A stretch of DNA of 64,000 bases, taken from positions 248,001 through 312,000 of the forward strand of contig NZ_JBJDLK010000003.1 in assembly GCF_045762675.1 (NCBI RefSeq). The letters run 5' to 3'. The stretch is from Elizabethkingia meningoseptica_A (GTDB taxonomy: Bacteria; Bacteroidota; Bacteroidia; Flavobacteriales; Weeksellaceae). Below, one piece after another: positions 61,005-64,000 of this stretch; position 1 is the stretch's first letter, and every line of letters starts with the position of its first letter. The notes below the pieces were generated by a model that did not search any database, was not told where the DNA came from, and worked only from the letters and a program-made list of their open reading frames with translations. The position numbers and the translations under genes are program-made.

Positions 61005-61718
61005 TCATATGGATACGTGCCCCAGTTTTTTTAATTTATCGTGGTTCAGAATTCTGATATTTCTGCCATCCACGCTTATAAGTTCATCCTGTTTGAATTC
61101 AGAAATCAAACGGATTGCACTTTCAGTTGCTGTTCCTACAAGATTAGCAATCTCTTCTCTGGTAAGAGATATTTTAATGAAGCCTTCCGGATCAGTTCCC
61201 AGTTTTTGCTCCAGTAGTAATAATACTTCAGCCAATCGTTCACGCACTGTTTTTTGTGCCAGGAAAGTAATGGTTTTTGAGGCTTCACCCAATTCGTATG
61301 CTATTTTTTGCAGCATAGCATATGAAAGTTTCGGATCTGCTTCTAAAAGGTGATTAAAAGTTTCCGCAGGAAGGAACGTTATTTCCACATCTTCCATTGC
61401 TTCTGCCGTAGCGCCAAAAGGCTCATCACAAAGCAATGAACGGTAACCCACAAGATCACCTTCTACACAAAACCTAAGAATTTGTTCTTTTTTGAAGAAA
61501 CCGGATTTAGAAAGTTTCACAGTTCCTTTATCGATGAAATAAACACCTTGTGGAAAATCTCCCTCATCAAAAATAGTATCTCCCTTTTTAAGATTCAGGA
61601 CTTCCTTGCCTTTCAGATATCTTTCAAAATCTTCTTTTGAAAGATTTTCTTTAAAAGATTTTTCATTAAAGGTCCTTAAAAAAGCTGTCTCAATCTGTTG
61701 AAATTTAGAATCTGGCAT
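61005..61718 (-). CDS. Crp/Fnr family transcriptional regulator
   Basis: A 237-residue regulator with a cyclic-nucleotide-binding-like domain (about 30-145; GDTIFDEGDFPQGVYFIDKG) and a C-terminal winged helix with LTREEIANLVGTATESAIRLISEF. It has no N-terminal Cys cluster for an Fe-S centre, so it is not a classical FNR. It is divergent from a copper-transporting P-type ATPase of the cytochrome oxidase assembly type, suggesting respiratory control. The ATG at 61718 fits the promoter box; a start at 61778 lies upstream of it. Confidence 0.88.
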   Translation of the reverse strand: MPDSKFQQIETAFLRTFNEKSFKENLSKEDFERYLKGKEVLNLKKGDTIFDEGDFPQGVYFIDKGTVKLSKSGFFKKEQILRFCVEGDLVGYRSLLCDEPFGATAEAMEDVEITFLPAETFNHLLEADPKLSYAMLQKIAYELGEASKTITFLAQKTVRERLAEVLLLLEQKLGTDPEGFIKISLTREEIANLVGTATESAIRLISEFKQDELISVDGRNIRILNHDKLKKLGHVSI

Positions 61719-61748
61719 ATTTCGAAAGCTAATATGATAATAATCAGA

Positions 61749-61756
61749 CAAATTTA
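61749..61756 (-). promoter_or_regulatory. -7 box of the Crp-type gene
   Basis: Minus-strand TAAATTTG (TAnnTTTG), 31 bases ahead of the start codon at 61718. Confidence 0.5.
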
Positions 61757-61790
61757 GCGTAATTAAACTGCTCCTCAAAAGTTTTTGTCA

Positions 61791-61798
61791 TAATTTTG
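61791..61798 (+). promoter_or_regulatory. -7 box of the P-type ATPase gene
   Basis: TAATTTTG matches TAnnTTTG, 21 bases ahead of the start at 61819. The two divergent -7 boxes are only 35 bases apart, so the promoters may compete. Confidence 0.5.
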
Positions 61799-61818
61799 CA
61801 CATTAAAGCTATAATAAA

Positions 61819-64000
61819 ATGAAGGAAAGCTGTTTCCACTGTGGACAGGCCATTGACAAAGAGATCATAAGCTTTGACGAAAAAATTTTCTGCTGTCATG
61901 GATGCAAATCTGTGTACGAAATTCTCAACATGAACAATCTTACCGGTTTTTATGCCTTAAATAAAAATGCCGGAGTAAGACCGAGTGAAGATACAGCTCC
62001 TTTTGACTACCTTGATACTAAAGAGGTTTTCGACCGTCTTGCCGATTTTTCAGAGGGGTCAACCTCACTAGTAACCTTTAAAATTCCGGTGATCCATTGC
62101 TCTTCTTGCATATGGTTACTGGAAAGTTTGCAGACGTTAAATAGTTCCATCCATTATTCTACGGTAAATTTCACCAAGAAAACAGTACAAATTTCCTTTA
62201 ATCACGAGGAACTTAAGCTGAGTGAACTTGCCCAGTTCCTCTCCAATTTAGGATATAAACCAGCCATCAGTCTTGAAACCGCTGAAAAAAAGAACGAGAA
62301 AGTAGACAAAACCCTGGTGATAAAGGTTGCTATTGCCGGCTTTGCTTTTGGAAACGGAATGTTCTTCGCACTTCCGGAATATTGGTCTCACTGGTTCGGA
62401 CGGGATGATGTCTGGCTGGAACATTACACACCGCTTTTCCGCTGGCTGATGTTTATGATGGCAACTGCAGTGGTCATTTTCTCTGCATCCGACTATTACA
62501 AGTCGGCGTGGTACGGATTGAAAAACAGAAGAATTGTTATTGACATCCCTATTGTTATTGGTATCCTGGCTTTATATTTCAGGAGCTGTTATGAAATTTT
62601 CAGCAACTATGGACCAGGTTATTTTGATACCCTTTGCGGCCTACTGTTCTTCATGCTTTTAGGAAAAATATTCCAGCAGAGAACATACAGCGCTCTTTCT
62701 TATGACCGGGATTATAAATCTTTTTATCCGATTGCTGTTACCAAAGTAGATTTTGGCGGAGAGCAAAAGAACATTCTGCTTTCTGAAATTAAAATCGGAG
62801 ACAGAATTCTGGTGAGAAATGAAGAGATCATCCCTGTGGATGCCATCCTTATTAACGGAGAAGGAAATATTGACAACAGTTTTATTACGGGTGAAGCTGC
62901 AACAATCAGCAAAAAGCCGGGCGACAAAATATTTGCAGGAGGAAAACAGAAAGGCTCTATTCTGGAACTCGAAGTGATTAAAAATGTTGACCAGAGTTAT
63001 CTTACCCAGCTTTGGAATAAAGAAGCCTTTAAAAAACACGAAACAGGTCTGGATACTTTAACCAATACCATTAGTAAATACTTTACACTAATTGTATTAG
63101 GCATAACGCTTATTGCCGGAATTTACTGGTCTACTGTCGACATGCAGAAGATGTTCCAGGTGATTTGCGCTATTCTTATTGTAGCCTGCCCTTGTGCACT
63201 GGCTCTATCCGCACCATTTACCATGGGACATATTATGCGTATTATGGGCCGTCACAAGATGTACGTAAAGGATGTACTGACCATTGAAAAAATGGCTAAA
63301 ATAAATACTTTCGTTTTTGATAAAACCGGTACTATTACGTATAATAAAAGAGCCAATATCGCTTTTGAAGGTGTTGAATTCAGCGCTTTTGATCAGGAAA
63401 ACATTAAAACCCTGCTTAAAAATTCGAACCACCCGCTATCCAAATCTCTTTATGAATATCTGGCTATTCAGGATCCTTATTATCCGATTGAAGGTTTCAC
63501 AGAGATTTCAGGGAAAGGTTACGAGGCACAAGTAAGAGGACATGTATACAAAATTGGTTCTGCAAAGTTTACCGGAACCACTTCCACCACAATAGAAACA
63601 GCTGTATATATTGCCAAGGATAACGCAATTTTAGGAAAATATATATTCAAAAATGAATACAGAAAGGGAATACGTGAACTCTTTATGCATTTACCTAAAT
63701 ATGAAAAACATATTCTTAGTGGTGACAATGAATCTGAAAGAGAAAACCTGGAAGAAATAGGCAACATCAATGAACTGCACTTCAACCAATCTCCCGAGCA
63801 AAAACTGGAGTATATCAAAAAACTACAGGATCAGCATAAAAAAGTAGCAATGGTAGGAGACGGACTAAATGATGCCGGTGCTTTAAAACAGAGTAACGTT
63901 GGTATTGCTATTGCGGATGACAGCAACTCATTTACACCTTCTTCAGATATCATTATGAACGGAGATATGCTGAGTTATATACCGGACTTCTTCAACTTAT
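61819..64000 (+). CDS. ccoI: Copper-translocating P-type ATPase, CcoI/FixI-like, cut by the window end
   Basis: An open frame of 727 codons without a stop runs to the window end. The N-terminus has a Cys-rich metal motif (Cys5, Cys8, Cys25, Cys26, Cys29) and a CSSC heavy-metal-associated motif (94-97). The ATPase core shows TGE at 357-359, the CPC metal channel at 457-459, phosphorylation site Asp501 in DKTGTIT, an HP motif (SNHPLSKSL) and GDGLND at 680-685. This layout matches the CcoI/FixI ATPases that supply copper for cbb3-type oxidase assembly. Only the last helices are missing. Its divergent Crp-type neighbour supports a respiratory role. Confidence 0.9.
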   Translation, partial: MKESCFHCGQAIDKEIISFDEKIFCCHGCKSVYEILNMNNLTGFYALNKNAGVRPSEDTAPFDYLDTKEVFDRLADFSEGSTSLVTFKIPVIHCSSCIWLLESLQTLNSSIHYSTVNFTKKTVQISFNHEELKLSELAQFLSNLGYKPAISLETAEKKNEKVDKTLVIKVAIAGFAFGNGMFFALPEYWSHWFGRDDVWLEHYTPLFRWLMFMMATAVVIFSASDYYKSAWYGLKNRRIVIDIPIVIGILALYFRSCYEIFSNYGPGYFDTLCGLLFFMLLGKIFQQRTYSALSYDRDYKSFYPIAVTKVDFGGEQKNILLSEIKIGDRILVRNEEIIPVDAILINGEGNIDNSFITGEAATISKKPGDKIFAGGKQKGSILELEVIKNVDQSYLTQLWNKEAFKKHETGLDTLTNTISKYFTLIVLGITLIAGIYWSTVDMQKMFQVICAILIVACPCALALSAPFTMGHIMRIMGRHKMYVKDVLTIEKMAKINTFVFDKTGTITYNKRANIAFEGVEFSAFDQENIKTLLKNSNHPLSKSLYEYLAIQDPYYPIEGFTEISGKGYEAQVRGHVYKIGSAKFTGTTSTTIETAVYIAKDNAILGKYIFKNEYRKGIRELFMHLPKYEKHILSGDNESERENLEEIGNINELHFNQSPEQKLEYIKKLQDQHKKVAMVGDGLNDAGALKQSNVGIAIADDSNSFTPSSDIIMNGDMLSYIPDFFNL

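Noticed and set aside
62659..63818. Minus-strand open frames near the right end.
   Set aside because: They are shadows of the P-type ATPase frame, which stays open from 61819 to the window end with all catalytic motifs.

Overview
This window comes from the chromosome of a low-GC, aerobic Bacteroidota bacterium, most likely a flavobacterium of the Weeksellaceae (Elizabethkingia or Chryseobacterium type). The signs are SusC/SusD proteins, many TonB-dependent receptors, DUF5689/DUF6146/DUF6702 and HU-CCDC81-like proteins, several -7 promoter boxes of the Bacteroidota form TAnnTTTG, an arginine operon with an acylornithine carbamoyltransferase (argF'), and a chromosomal CatB acetyltransferase as found in Elizabethkingia. 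Genus assignment is inference.

Layout. 1-8 kb: the tail of a sugar nucleotidyltransferase, a LOG-family protein, a DUF6702 protein, then a divergent pair made of a DUF5689 lipoprotein/TonB receptor operon and an endonuclease/exonuclease/phosphatase enzyme, which looks like a nucleic-acid or phosphoester scavenging locus. 8-16 kb: a small glycan locus (GH30 lipoprotein, SusD, SusC) facing an MFS transporter and a Nudix-winged-helix regulator with a degenerate Nudix box. 16-21 kb: Mn-type superoxide dismutase, metK with a long structured leader RNA, and a divergent oxyR-catalase pair. 21-24 kb: crotonase, dCMP deaminase, xerD and Nudix genes, then catB. 24-32 kb: a run of minus-strand genes (HU-CCDC81-like protein, acyl-CoA thioesterase, 2-hydroxyacid dehydrogenase, serine hydrolase, Ig-like lipoprotein, haem-binding protein) and a secreted prolyl oligopeptidase. 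32-38 kb: a TonB receptor under a TPP riboswitch, a DUF2752/CD225 membrane pair and aconitase.

38-43.5 kb: an IS3-family element whose transposase has an in-frame stop, a GG-leader six-cysteine bacteriocin-like peptide, Hsp20, an ECF sigma factor with small membrane proteins, and a LytS/LytTR two-component system. 43.6-50.4 kb: three tandem outer-membrane beta-barrel receptors; a direct repeat sits next to the promoter of the first and is a candidate LytTR operator. 50.4-59.3 kb: an Lrp regulator facing a complete minus-strand arginine operon (GNAT, argG, argC, argD, argF', argB, argE-like, argH). The carbamoyltransferase carries Val where the acetylornithine enzyme has its specificity Glu, which points to succinylated intermediates. 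59.4-64 kb: panB-rluA, and a Crp/Fnr regulator divergent from a CcoI-like copper ATPase cut off by the window end.

The least explained items are the metK leader, the receptor trio with its two-component system, the GG-leader peptide and the cysteine-rich GNAT at the head of the arginine operon. No tRNA, rRNA or CRISPR array was recognised, and no gene-free stretch exceeds about 300 bases.
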